38,907 nt of DNA from the IMG/VR virus record IMGVR_UViG_3300049914_000055, positions 1-38,907 of that record. The stretch is one strand, 5' to 3'. The position numbers were made by a program, and so were the translations under genes. Below are positions 32,385 to 38,907 of this stretch, in pieces. Numbering within the stretch: the first letter of the stretch is position 1; the number at the start of each line of letters is the position of its first letter. The notes under the pieces are model-generated. The model searched no databases. It saw only the letters and a list, made by a program, of their open reading frames with translations, and was not told where the DNA came from. The stretch comes from a virus.

Positions 32385-33101
32385 AGTAAAAGATTTATTG
32401 ACACGGGTTTTTTGGATCAAAAATGGATAAGAAAATTATCTCCGGAAAGGAAGATATTTCTTATTTATTTGATGTTAAAATGTGATAATGGCGGAATCAT
32501 TGATCTGGATTTGGAAGATGCAAATTTTTGGATTGGTAAGAAAATAGAGAACCTTGATTTTTTACCTAAAGATTACCTAATTTCTTTGAATAGTTCAGGT
32601 AAATATTTTATGCCGAAATTTATTGAATGGCAATATAAGGATTTATCTTCTCAAAAATATATCGTTGTTCAGGCAAAGCAAATACTTGAAAGACACGGAC
32701 TTATAAATAATGATTTCACTTTAAATTTATCTAATAATTACGTAAATATTACGAAAGAGTTACCTGAAAGTCAGGTAATAGGTATAGGTAATGGTAAAGG
32801 TATAGGTAATGGTAAAGAAGGGCAAAAATTCAATTTTGATTTTGTCGAATTGCCTTACAAGGAAACTTTTGATAACTGGATTGAATTTAAAAAAGCACGT
32901 AAAGAAACATATAAAACTCAAAAATCATTAGAGGCTTGTTATAATCAATTATTAAGGTTTTCAAATAACGATCCTTTAAAGGCTTCACAGATAGTTACAC
33001 AATCTATGGCGAATAACTGGGCTGGTTTATTTCCCCTGAAAAGTATTAACACTAAAAAACAATTTACAGATGCAGACTTTGAAAACACAGATAGCAAATA
33101 A
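32382..33101 (+). CDS. replication initiation protein (DnaD-like organisation)
   Basis: About 239 residues. The N-terminal half is a winged-helix-like domain (FLDQKWIRKLSPERKIFLIYL..DNGGIIDLDLED), then a Gly/Asn linker (GIGNGKGIGNGK), then a helical C-terminal domain (YKETFDNWIEFKKARKETYK, AGLFPL) as in DnaD/replisome-organiser proteins. It precedes a helicase gene, as in phage replication modules. GTG 32376 is an alternative start; ATG 32382 gives MSKRFID. The linker DNA contains two 18-bp direct repeats that may be origin iterons. Confidence 0.75.
   Translation: MSKRFIDTGFLDQKWIRKLSPERKIFLIYLMLKCDNGGIIDLDLEDANFWIGKKIENLDFLPKDYLISLNSSGKYFMPKFIEWQYKDLSSQKYIVVQAKQILERHGLINNDFTLNLSNNYVNITKELPESQVIGIGNGKGIGNGKEGQKFNFDFVELPYKETFDNWIEFKKARKETYKTQKSLEACYNQLLRFSNNDPLKASQIVTQSMANNWAGLFPLKSINTKKQFTDADFENTDSK
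32761..32816 (+). repeat. candidate replication origin: palindrome plus two iterons
   Basis: TACCTGA-aag-TCAGGTA (32761-32777) is followed by two perfect tandem copies of GGTATAGGTAATGGTAAA (32781-32798 and 32799-32816), in the linker-coding part of the initiator gene. Lambda O likewise contains its origin iterons. The repeats also encode a plausible Gly/Asn linker, so the origin role is a suggestion. Confidence 0.45.
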
Positions 33102-33360
33102 ACTGGCAGGATTCTATGCCTTTGCCGGCTTTCAGATTGATGAATCACAGATTAAGGAATTATCAAATCTCATCTTAAACTCAAAAAAAGATGTTACGAT
33201 AGAATGGGTTAGTCGGTTTATTGATGAAGCAAAGTCAGGAGAATTTGGAATGATTTATAGTTCTCCAGTAAGCCTAATGGTTGCCCTCAAACAATATAAA
33301 GATAAATATATCATTCCTGAGTTTGGAACTCCAGGAACTAAGGTATCAGAAATAAGATGA
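33070..33360 (+). CDS. possible helicase loader-like protein, 96 aa
   Basis: A helical protein (QIANKLAGFYAFAGFQIDES, VTIEWVSRFIDEAKSGEFG) between the initiator and the DnaB-type helicase, overlapping the first by 32 bases and the second by ATGA. Position suggests a helicase loader or helicase partner; there is no ATPase motif. Function inferred from place only. Confidence 0.5.
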   Translation: MQTLKTQIANKLAGFYAFAGFQIDESQIKELSNLILNSKKDVTIEWVSRFIDEAKSGEFGMIYSSPVSLMVALKQYKDKYIIPEFGTPGTKVSEIR

Positions 33361-34715
33361 TAGATAAACCATTTCCATCTGCCATTGATGCCGAGCAGGC
33401 AATACTCGGAACCTGTCTGATGAATCCTAATTCAATACTTGAGATAGCGTCCATACTAACACCGGAGATGTTTTACATTGAGTCGAACCGTCAGCTTTAT
33501 ATAGCAATACTTGAGACGGCAAAGAAAACCGGAACATCGGATATATTTTCTGTTTGTGACTATCTGAGAAAGAAAGAGCAACTGGAAAACTTTGGAGGAG
33601 TTGTCGGGCTGACAAAAAGAACAGAGAATATAATATCAGATGCTTACCTGCAAAATTATGTTTACCTGGTGCGTGAGAAGTTTGTGCTTCGTGAATATAT
33701 CCGACTCGGTAATGAAGTCTCAAATCTGGCTTTCTCCGAGGATTTAAAAGATGTCATTGAACTGGCAGAATCGAAACTCTTTAATATCTCAAATTTCATT
33801 CAGACAAAAGAGGCTAAAAAGATAGACCGGTGTATTGATGAACTATTATCTGAAATAACAAAAATTTACAATAAAGAAAAATCACTTGTCGGTGTGCCTT
33901 CTGGATTTACAGATATTGATAGGATAACAGGGGGATGGCAACCAGGAAATCTTATTATCATTGCCGGTCGTCCTTCAATGGGTAAGACAGCACTTGCACT
34001 TACTCTTATTAAGAACCCTGCCGAACTTAAATATCCTGTTGTTTTATTCTCTTTAGAGATGTCGGAGAGCGAAATAACCACTCGCCTACTTTCCGGAGAA
34101 TCGGGATATACAAATATAGAGATTCGTAATGCAAGGATCGACCTCGACAAATTATCGAATGACAGTAATAACATTGCTGTTTATCCTATTTACCTTGACG
34201 ATACTCCGGCACTTAGTCTTTTTGATCTTCGTTCAAAAGTAAAAAAGCTAATTGTAAAAACTGGCATTAAATTGGTCGTTGTTGATTACCTGCAACTGAT
34301 GAAAGCCGATGCGAAAAGTCGTGAACAGGAAGTTAGTCAGATTTCAAGGGGACTGAAGGCAATATCAAAGGAATTTAATATACCGGTCATTGCAATTTCA
34401 CAATTAAATAGAGCCGTTGAAGATCGTGCAGATAGGAAACCGAGGCTTGCAGACCTGAGAGAATCCGGAGCTATCGAACAGGATGCGGATATTGTATGTT
34501 TTATTTACCGGCCTGCTTATTATAATATTTCAGAGTGTACAATTAACGGCGAAAAGATTGACAGTAAAGGACTTATCTCTTTTGATTGTTCTAAAAACCG
34601 CAACGGAGCTTTATTTAATATTCCACTTTGGCACAATCAATCAGTAACAAGAATAACAGATATTAGAAATGATGAAGATAAACAAACATCGGTGGATTCC
34701 GCAAACAGGTTTTAA
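33357..34715 (+). CDS. dnaB: replicative DnaB-type helicase
   Basis: 452 residues, the usual DnaB length. N-terminal domain opening PFPSAIDAEQAILGTCLMNP; a RecA-type core with Walker A GRPSMGKT (204-211), FSLEMSESEI (231-240), Walker B LVVVDYLQLM (306-315), the SQLNRAVEDR sensor region (348-357) and DLRESGAIEQDAD (366-378). It unwinds the fork as a hexamer. It overlaps the preceding gene by ATGA. The genome has no visible polymerase or primase, so host enzymes probably complete the replisome. Confidence 0.97.
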   Translation: MIDKPFPSAIDAEQAILGTCLMNPNSILEIASILTPEMFYIESNRQLYIAILETAKKTGTSDIFSVCDYLRKKEQLENFGGVVGLTKRTENIISDAYLQNYVYLVREKFVLREYIRLGNEVSNLAFSEDLKDVIELAESKLFNISNFIQTKEAKKIDRCIDELLSEITKIYNKEKSLVGVPSGFTDIDRITGGWQPGNLIIIAGRPSMGKTALALTLIKNPAELKYPVVLFSLEMSESEITTRLLSGESGYTNIEIRNARIDLDKLSNDSNNIAVYPIYLDDTPALSLFDLRSKVKKLIVKTGIKLVVVDYLQLMKADAKSREQEVSQISRGLKAISKEFNIPVIAISQLNRAVEDRADRKPRLADLRESGAIEQDADIVCFIYRPAYYNISECTINGEKIDSKGLISFDCSKNRNGALFNIPLWHNQSVTRITDIRNDEDKQTSVDSANRF

Positions 34716-34830
34716 AACTTGGAAATGTGCAAAATGTGGATGTGTGAGATACTGGGATTTAATCTTACAGAGAATTGTATTTGTTAAATACTCGAAACAA
34801 TATTACATGACGCCTGATTGTGATTTATAA
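34672..34830 (+). CDS. 52-aa zinc-ribbon-like protein
   Basis: Starts inside the helicase gene (44-base overlap) at ATG 34672. Contains CAKCGC at residues 19-24 and an isolated late Cys50, so at most half a zinc ribbon; the rest is aromatic and basic. Similar in style to the other small Cys-pair proteins. The overlap and the lack of a clear partner pair lower confidence. Confidence 0.45.
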   Translation: MKINKHRWIPQTGFKTWKCAKCGCVRYWDLILQRIVFVKYSKQYYMTPDCDL

Positions 34831-34874
34831 CACCAGGAGATAAACGATCACTATGGAAACGGAAAATTAATAAA

Positions 34875-34920
34875 CCATGATAAAAGTCATGTTTTGTTGA
34901 AAACTTGTTAATTACCTTTG
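34875..34920 (+). promoter_or_regulatory. operator-type promoter 3
   Basis: Palindrome CCATGATAAAAGTCATGT (34875-34892) and -7 box TACCTTTG (34913-34920); centre-to-box distance 36.5 bases, no -33 TTTG. It would drive the genes from 34958 on. Confidence 0.7.
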
Positions 34921-34957
34921 AGAATAATTCATGTTTAACTAAATAAAAATTACAATT

Positions 34958-35185
34958 ATGGAACACAGGACGGTGCAATCAGAAAATTTCAATTATCTTA
35001 CAATTGAACACACAAAAGACGGTATAATTCTTACCGGAGAAACTAAAGAAGGATTAGATAAAGATGACACAATTCAAAATCCTTACAAAGCAAATGAATT
35101 TCTTCCAATTAAAAAGATATTAGAGAGGAGAGATTCAAGAGATTACCCAAAAGTAAATAATTATTTTTATAAAATTCTTTTATAA
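34958..35185 (+). CDS. hypothetical protein, 75 aa
   Basis: A small beta-rich, charged protein (FNYLTIEHTKDGIILTGETKEG) followed by a helical end. First gene after operator-type promoter 3, so probably early-expressed. No family recognised. Confidence 0.55.
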   Translation: MEHRTVQSENFNYLTIEHTKDGIILTGETKEGLDKDDTIQNPYKANEFLPIKKILERRDSRDYPKVNNYFYKILL

Positions 35186-35192
35186 GTTTATT

Positions 35193-35429
35193 ATGAAACC
35201 AAAAGGAAAAATCGCAGTACGTGCAGCCGTCGAGAAGGTATATCCTTCTCTGCCTCGTCAATTCAGTTTGATGCGACTCCATGCAGAAGTAATTAAAGAA
35301 GTTCGCAGACCGTATCTATTTTTAGACACAAGTAGAAGAAAACTGGATGAACTCAGGGAGGAAGGCTTAATCAGTTTTAAGAATACTGACAAAGCGAAAT
35401 CACTTTACGAAAAAACAGATAGGATGTAA
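35193..35429 (+). CDS. small winged-helix-like protein, 78 aa
   Basis: A basic protein (RAAVEKVYPSLPRQFSLMRL, RRKLDELREEGLISFKNTD) whose helix arrangement with a terminal beta turn (LREEGLISFKN) fits a winged-helix DNA-binding fold. No recognised family. Follows the gene at 34958 by seven bases. Confidence 0.5.
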   Translation: MKPKGKIAVRAAVEKVYPSLPRQFSLMRLHAEVIKEVRRPYLFLDTSRRKLDELREEGLISFKNTDKAKSLYEKTDRM

Positions 35430-35431
35430 CT

Positions 35432-35524
35432 ATGGACATAATCGCAATAATAGCAATAAGCCTCATTATCGGAGGCATCGTTGGGTGGAATCTTTATAAA
35501 TGGTTATTAAACAAACTAAGATGA
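35432..35524 (+). CDS. 30-aa membrane peptide
   Basis: Almost entirely one membrane helix (IIAIIAISLIIGGIVGWNLY) with a basic end. Its stop overlaps the start of the next gene (ATGA), which supports translation. Single-span peptides of this size can act on membrane proteins; no specific role seen. Confidence 0.5.
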   Translation: MDIIAIIAISLIIGGIVGWNLYKWLLNKLR

Positions 35525-35769
35525 GACATTATGCAGATTATTTAGAACTTGCAGTTGCAAGGAATCTTACCAGGCTAAATATTGATTTTGTCCATGAAAG
35601 CGAAAATAAAGAACAGGGATTGGATTTTTATTTGCCGAAACAAGATGTTTATATTGAATTGAAACAATTCCATTCCGATAGAATTAATGAACAATTAAAA
35701 TCGAGAGATAATGTCATTGTTCTACAAGGTAGAAAGGCTATTCACTTTTTTAATTCTATAACAAGATGA
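35521..35769 (+). CDS. mini PD-(D/E)XK nuclease-like protein, 82 aa
   Basis: Starts at ATG 35521 (MRHYADYLELAVARNL), overlapping the previous stop. GLDFYLPKQDVYIELKQF places an Asp about twelve residues before Glu-x-Lys, the PD-(D/E)XK nuclease pattern, followed by NVIVLQGRKAI, which fits the next strand and helix. An earlier in-frame ATG at 35500 lies in the membrane-peptide gene and is less likely. It overlaps the next gene by ATGA. Endonuclease function is inferred from the motif. Confidence 0.55.
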   Translation: MRHYADYLELAVARNLTRLNIDFVHESENKEQGLDFYLPKQDVYIELKQFHSDRINEQLKSRDNVIVLQGRKAIHFFNSITR

Positions 35770-35984
35770 AAACAATAAAATACATAATCTGTTATTTCTG
35801 TGAGAAGCATCACCGGAAAGTTTTTGATACATGGTATTTGCAGGATTCTATTATTACGGGCAGGGGCAAGATTGATATTTGGTTGCTGAATATAATACAG
35901 TTATTCATTCCTGATTACAGGAGATTTTTAAAGAAATGGCATGAAGATAATTCTTATATCAGATATACTTCATATTGGAAATGA
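35766..35984 (+). CDS. hypothetical protein with Cys pair, 72 aa
   Basis: Reads IKYIICYFCEKHHRKVFDTW at the N terminus, with CYFC and a nearby HH that could bind one zinc, then aromatic helices (IDIWLLNIIQLFIPDYRRFL). Coupled by ATGA to both neighbours. No family recognised. Confidence 0.5.
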   Translation: MKTIKYIICYFCEKHHRKVFDTWYLQDSIITGRGKIDIWLLNIIQLFIPDYRRFLKKWHEDNSYIRYTSYWK

Positions 35985-36352
35985 AATTAAAATGGATTAA
36001 TATGAACGGCAATAAAGTTTATTTACAGCCCCCTGTTATTAAGAGTTTAGTAGCAAGTTATTTCTGGATGACACCGGATGAGATGTTACTTGACAGAAGC
36101 CGGAAGCATATAAAAGCAAAGCATATTGCTATTTTTTGCTCACGAAAATTCACTGACTTGTCATTGTCGAAAATAGGTTGTGAGTTTAATGTCGGTCACT
36201 GTGACGTTCTCCATGCTATTAAAAGCGTGAATAATCAGGCAGACGTTTATCCTATTTACCGTAATGAGTTAAACATGATAATCAGCAAACTTAACAATAA
36301 AGCGGATGCAGACTTTGATAGAATGAGAAACTACGATACAGAAAAAGTATAA
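35981..36352 (+). CDS. stand-alone DnaA domain IV-like protein
   Basis: 123 residues from ATG 35981, overlapping the previous TGA. Residues about 18-85 match the C-terminal DNA-binding domain of DnaA: VIKSLVASYFWMTPDEMLLD, SRKHIKAKHIAIFCSRKFTDLSL, then IGCEFNVGHCDVLHAIKSV in place of the bacterial DHSTVLHA signature. The AAA+ domain is absent. It may bind DnaA-box-like sites in the phage or host genome, acting as a repressor or competitor of host replication, or it may help start phage replication. Confidence 0.8.
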   Translation: MKLKWINMNGNKVYLQPPVIKSLVASYFWMTPDEMLLDRSRKHIKAKHIAIFCSRKFTDLSLSKIGCEFNVGHCDVLHAIKSVNNQADVYPIYRNELNMIISKLNNKADADFDRMRNYDTEKV

Positions 36353-36364
36353 AACTATAAAATT

Positions 36365-36673
36365 ATGAAAACACTAACATTCGTACTATTGTTTTTTCTC
36401 GTCCTTTCCGGGATATTCATTTATTTAATCTGGAGAGGAAAGCGAAATACAAGAAACGCTCAAATAGAAAAGTCTTATGAAGCGAAATATAAGAAGATCG
36501 ATAAAGTCATTGAGAACTATTCGGTTTGTGACCAGAATTACGATTATATCAATGTCCTTCTTGATCATCTCTCCGAACTGAAATACAGGAATAAGGAGAA
36601 AACCATAGTGCTCAGGGATAAATTCAATGTCAAATATGAGGGCATTAAACAGGAACGGGATAAATTAAAGTAA
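36365..36673 (+). CDS. membrane-anchored coiled-coil protein, 102 aa
   Basis: A single N-terminal span (LTFVLLFFLVLSGIFIYLIW) followed by a long charged coiled coil to the C terminus. The topology (N-in, coiled coil outside or inside) is like small phage exclusion or replication-anchoring proteins. No family recognised. Confidence 0.55.
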   Translation: MKTLTFVLLFFLVLSGIFIYLIWRGKRNTRNAQIEKSYEAKYKKIDKVIENYSVCDQNYDYINVLLDHLSELKYRNKEKTIVLRDKFNVKYEGIKQERDKLK

Positions 36674-36691
36674 TAATTTAAAAATAGTATT

Positions 36692-37120
36692 ATGAACGAA
36701 ATTGCTAAAACAAACGTCAAGGAAAGACTTGAAAAAGCTATGGAAACAGAAGGTTTAAAACCTTCGGAAACTGCAAATATAATCGGTATTCATCCGAATT
36801 ATGTTTCAATGATTAAGAATCCTAATACATGGGACAAATGTCCGGGCTCAGTCTGGGATTTTGTTCTTTTATGGGTAAACTCGGGACAATCTTTAAAGGA
36901 ATATTTTGAGAAACATGGTAAGTTTATGCCTGTAAAACGTGAAGTTAAACCAGAAATAGAAATACCAAAAGTAAAGAAAGAGAAACCCATTAAGGAAATA
37001 AAACGGGAGACGAAAGGAATAACAAAAGGAAATCTTATTGATTTACTTCTTGAGGAAAAAAACTTCTTACAGGGGAAAATAGATGCTATTAATTTATTAT
37101 TAAAGCATTATATTTCATAA
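36692..37120 (+). CDS. HTH regulator-like protein, 142 aa
   Basis: Residues 8-45 form a Xre-like helix-turn-helix (ERLEKAMETEGLKPSETANI and GIHPNYVSMIKNP), followed by a Lys/Glu/Pro-rich linker (KVKKEKPIKEIKRETKG) and a C-terminal helix that could form a coiled-coil dimer. It is the main phage-coded candidate for binding the 18-bp palindromes found at four promoters. Repressor or activator role is not decided by the sequence. Confidence 0.65.
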   Translation: MNEIAKTNVKERLEKAMETEGLKPSETANIIGIHPNYVSMIKNPNTWDKCPGSVWDFVLLWVNSGQSLKEYFEKHGKFMPVKREVKPEIEIPKVKKEKPIKEIKRETKGITKGNLIDLLLEEKNFLQGKIDAINLLLKHYIS

Positions 37121-37197
37121 GGGTTATGAGGGCATTGCGAAACAGCGAGTTAATTAAAATGCTTACCTTTACAGATGTTAAACTTAATTTTGAGACA

Positions 37198-37620
37198 ATG
37201 AAAAAATTGGTATTGACATTAGTTCTTTTGATTCTTTGTTTTTCATTCAGGTTATTTGCGCCTGTCTCGCCGCCGGTTATTTTTATAAGCGAACCAATCC
37301 ATCCTTATGAAGCATTATGGGCAGCTGTATGTCAGATTGAAAGTGGTGGTAATGTTATGGCAATAGGCGACAAGCATCTCAAGAAACACAGTTACGGAAT
37401 AGTTCAGATCCGGCAATCAAGACTCGATGACTATGCAAAGCGGACAGGGATTCATTATACAGTTAAAGACTGTTTTGATAAGAAAATCAGTAAATCTATA
37501 TTTATGTATTATGCTGTCAGTGATTACGAGACTTGTGCAAGAATGTGGAATGGCGGAACCGAGGGGATGAATAAAAAGTCAACAATAAAATATTGGAAAT
37601 TAGTAAAATCAAATCTATGA
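37198..37620 (+). CDS. lytic transglycosylase (SLT-like)
   Basis: 140 residues from ATG 37198, with a signal or anchor sequence (KKLVLTLVLLILCFSFRLF). WAAVCQIESGGNVMAIGDKH (about 41-60) is the SLT catalytic motif with Glu48; then HSYGIVQIRQSRLDDYAKRTG and CARMWNGGTEG complete the fold. It cleaves the peptidoglycan glycan strand and is the main lysozyme candidate, though it is encoded away from the holins. An in-frame ATG at 37126 would add 24 residues before the signal and is less likely. Confidence 0.85.
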   Translation: MKKLVLTLVLLILCFSFRLFAPVSPPVIFISEPIHPYEALWAAVCQIESGGNVMAIGDKHLKKHSYGIVQIRQSRLDDYAKRTGIHYTVKDCFDKKISKSIFMYYAVSDYETCARMWNGGTEGMNKKSTIKYWKLVKSNL

Positions 37621-37687
37621 AGCGGGGCAGCGTTCTTTACAGTCAGGTTATACTCTTTCTTAATAATTACCAATTCGCCCCGCTTTT
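37621..37687 (+). terminator. terminator with long-loop stem
   Basis: AGCGGGGC (37621-37628) and GCCCCGCT (37677-37684) form a perfect 8-bp stem followed by TTTT; the loop is 48 bases. It ends the block before the promoter of RNA copy C. Confidence 0.65.
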
Positions 37688-37718
37688 AATAACTATGTTA
37701 ATAAGTTCTTTGAATAAT

Positions 37719-37750
37719 TTTGCATTTTGGATTTGATTATTGTATATTTG
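37719..37750 (+). promoter_or_regulatory. promoter of RNA copy C
   Basis: TTTG 37719-37722, 20 bases, TATATTTG 37743-37750, a perfect match to the Bacteroidota pattern. Confidence 0.75.
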
Positions 37751-37756
37751 TCTCGA

Positions 37757-38092
37757 TTAGTTTTGGGACAATGACACAAATACAAAATTTGAGGCTCTAT
37801 GATCCGGCAATAATTTCTGCCGAGAGGCCGTCATTTGTTTCCCAAAACAAGCCGGACATAGGGTTTCATAACTTACTTTTCCCATTGGCTGATTATATCG
37901 AGCCTAAATCCAAAGCGTACAGAATAGGAAGTCTGGAATAGATAAACAAATCCAGGCTCCGAGTGAAACTTCTCGACCTGGTGGGTAACATTCGAAAGAA
38001 TAACTTTTCAGCCCTTACCCGATAGGGACACTTCCAATCTGAGTGCTAAATTGAGTTTTAAGCAAAGAGGTAAAAGTTACCCGATAAAAGTT
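37757..38092 (+). ncRNA. structured RNA family, copy C
   Basis: Most complete partner of copy A. P1: CTATG 37797-37801 and TCCGGC 37803-37808 with GCCGGA 37851-37856 and CATAG 37857-37861, one bulged base as in A; inner GNRA hairpin GCC-GAGA-GGC (37819-37828); TTGTTT/AAACAA (37835-37850); GGG/CCC 37861-37863/37881-37883; GGCT/AGCC (37887-37904) around GATTATATCG; CCAGG/CCTGG (37952-37956/37977-37981) enclosing CGAG/CTCG and an 8-base TGAAACTT loop; GGGTAAC 37983-37989 with GTTACCC 38076-38082 or with TTACCC 38015-38020. The open frame crossing it (37720-37941) is not conserved in copy A and is rejected. Confidence 0.78.
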
Positions 38093-38127
38093 TTATGAAT
38101 TGAATTATGAAACAAAGTAACAAACCG

Positions 38128-38173
38128 ACATGATATAAATCATGTTTTTTACCGAATAAGTGTTTTATCTTCA
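38128..38173 (+). promoter_or_regulatory. operator-type promoter 4 (palindrome may also terminate RNA C)
   Basis: Palindrome ACATGATATAAATCATGT (38128-38145) followed by T residues, and -7 box TATCTTCA (38166-38173); centre-to-box distance 36.5 bases, no -33 TTTG. The hairpin with its T run could also stop transcripts coming from copy C. Confidence 0.65.
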
Positions 38174-38195
38174 CATCAAATTAAAGCCCAAAAAG

Positions 38196-38405
38196 ATGAA
38201 AACAGACAAATTATTCGACATTATTACCAGTGCTTTTCAATTCGGACATGATCTTCCCGAACAGATCAATCCGCCTTATTGTTCTATTTGTGGAAAACCT
38301 GAACATCACAAAGGATCGGGACTTATCAAAGTCTGTCCTTCTTGTCAGGTAGAACTGGAATATAAAATGGAATGTGAACTTGCAAGGAAATTTTGTAAAA
38401 ACTGA
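38196..38405 (+). CDS. zinc-ribbon protein, 69 aa
   Basis: From ATG 38196. CSICGKP (29-35) and CPSCQ (47-51) give a CxxC-N14-CxxC zinc ribbon in the middle, preceded by a helix (DKLFDIITSAFQFGHD) and followed by a helix with two more cysteines. An upstream TTG extension to 38160 begins in the promoter region and is rejected. First gene after operator-type promoter 4. Confidence 0.75.
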   Translation: MKTDKLFDIITSAFQFGHDLPEQINPPYCSICGKPEHHKGSGLIKVCPSCQVELEYKMECELARKFCKN

Positions 38406-38408
38406 GTC

Positions 38409-38907
38409 ATGAAAACTGAAAAACTTGAAAAATTAAATGCTTGCAGAGAAGCAATTCTCTATGTAAAAAATCAAAAATCAATTATTATTGCATGGCAAAA
38501 CTGTGAAAGAGGTGACTGGATGCTATGGCTTGCTAAAAGGCTAAATGTTGATGATAAAAAGTTAACAATGGCTAAGGTAATGTGTGCAAAACAGGTCGAA
38601 CATTTGATGAAAGATCAAAGATCAAAAGATGCTTTACAGGCTTGTTTTGATTATGTAAATGGGAAAATAACCAGAGAACAATTAAATGCTTATGCTGCTG
38701 CTTATGCTGCTGCTTATGCTGCTGATGCTGCTTATGTTGCTGCTTATGCTGCTGCTTATGCTTCTGATGCTGCTTATGTTGCTGCTTATGCTGCTGCTTA
38801 TGCTGCTGATGCTGCTTATGTTGCTGCTTATGCTGCTGCTTATGCTGCTGATGCTGCTTATGTTGCTGCTTATGCTGCTGCTTATGCTGCTGATGCTGCT
38901 TATGTTG
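38409..38907 (+). CDS. Imm5-like repeat protein, N-terminal part (continues at left edge)
   Basis: The N-terminal domain (residues 1-93) contains the phrase AWQNCERGDWMLWLAKRL near 28-45, the signature of Imm5-like putative immunity proteins (compare W..CxRGDWMLWL), followed by a helix with MCAKQVEHLMKDQRSKDAL. From residue 94 the protein becomes a tandem Ala/Tyr/Asp repeat (unit AAYAAAYAADAAYV), which runs off the window and finishes at position 267 on the left. Imm5 proteins neutralise toxins of polymorphic toxin systems; why phages carry them is unclear. Confidence 0.85.
   Translation, partial: MKTEKLEKLNACREAILYVKNQKSIIIAWQNCERGDWMLWLAKRLNVDDKKLTMAKVMCAKQVEHLMKDQRSKDALQACFDYVNGKITREQLNAYAAAYAAAYAADAAYVAAYAAAYASDAAYVAAYAAAYAADAAYVAAYAAAYAADAAYVAAYAAAYAADAAYV
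38688..38907 (+). repeat. 42-bp tandem coding repeat, right end
   Basis: About five copies of the 42-bp unit; one copy has a TCT codon in place of GCT (near 38761-38766). The last 124 bases repeat the first 124 of the window. Because the unit is a multiple of three, copy number changes would keep the frame. Confidence 0.95.

Noticed and set aside
37720-37941. 73-codon open frame across RNA copy C
   Set aside because: The corresponding region of copy A is interrupted by stops, and base changes between the copies preserve helices and not codons.
38688-38907. CRISPR-like array at the contig ends
   Set aside because: The units are contiguous 42-bp coding repeats with no unique spacers between them.

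Overview
The window reads as an essentially complete genome of a tailed bacteriophage (siphovirus-like, HK97-type capsid) that infects a member of the Bacteroidota. Evidence for the host group: promoters follow the Bacteroidota TTTG-N20-TAnnTTTG pattern, Shine-Dalgarno sites are mostly absent, lipoprotein and Sec signal peptides are of the Bacteroidota type, and base composition is AT-rich. All convincing genes lie on the + strand. The first 124 bases are identical to the last 124, and the gene cut at the right edge (38409 onward) continues in frame at the left edge (to 267), so the contig should close into a circle of about 38.78 kb. The true size is uncertain because the overlap lies in a 42-bp coding repeat. 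I see no integrase, DNA polymerase, tRNA or CRISPR array.

Layout. 1-697: end of the Imm5-like repeat gene, a zinc-ribbon miniprotein and a small lipoprotein. 753-1100: promoter and structured RNA copy A. 1210-6793: small and large terminase, portal, prohead protease, major capsid protein. 6823-19913: exported structural proteins, head-tail connector genes, a tail chaperone-like gene with a T9 slippery run, a pectate-lyase-type tailspike, baseplate-type proteins and the tape measure. 20201-20546: two promoters of a shared special type flanking RNA copy B. 20571-27248: a tail-type protein, a large beta-propeller adhesin and a crowded set of small membrane proteins that looks like the lysis cassette (holin candidates, a DUF5675 protein, a spanin-like protein), closed by a strong terminator at 27273. 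27317-37200: early/replication region with many tiny zinc-binding proteins, an OB-fold-like protein, YqaJ-type exonuclease, SSB, HNH proteins, a DNA methyltransferase, a replication initiator with internal iterons, DnaB-type helicase, a stand-alone DnaA domain IV and an HTH protein. 37198-37620: lytic transglycosylase. 37719-38907: promoter, RNA copy C, a zinc ribbon and the Imm5-like gene.

The most unusual content is non-coding. Three diverged copies of one structured RNA (A, B, C) each start just after a promoter at the head of a transcription block, and their helices are kept by compensating base changes. Promoters fall into classes: five carry TTTG-N20-TAnnTTTG; four lack the -33 box and instead carry an 18-bp palindrome (core TGAY-N4-RTCA) centred exactly 36.5 bp before the last base of the -7 box; two share ATACCTAAAA, TTTTG and the -7 box at identical spacings. 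Three further leaders (29787, 31800, 32253) contain mutually exclusive helices. Together these suggest a regulatory programme built on leader RNAs and a CRP/FNR-like or phage operator, which is inferred and not proven.
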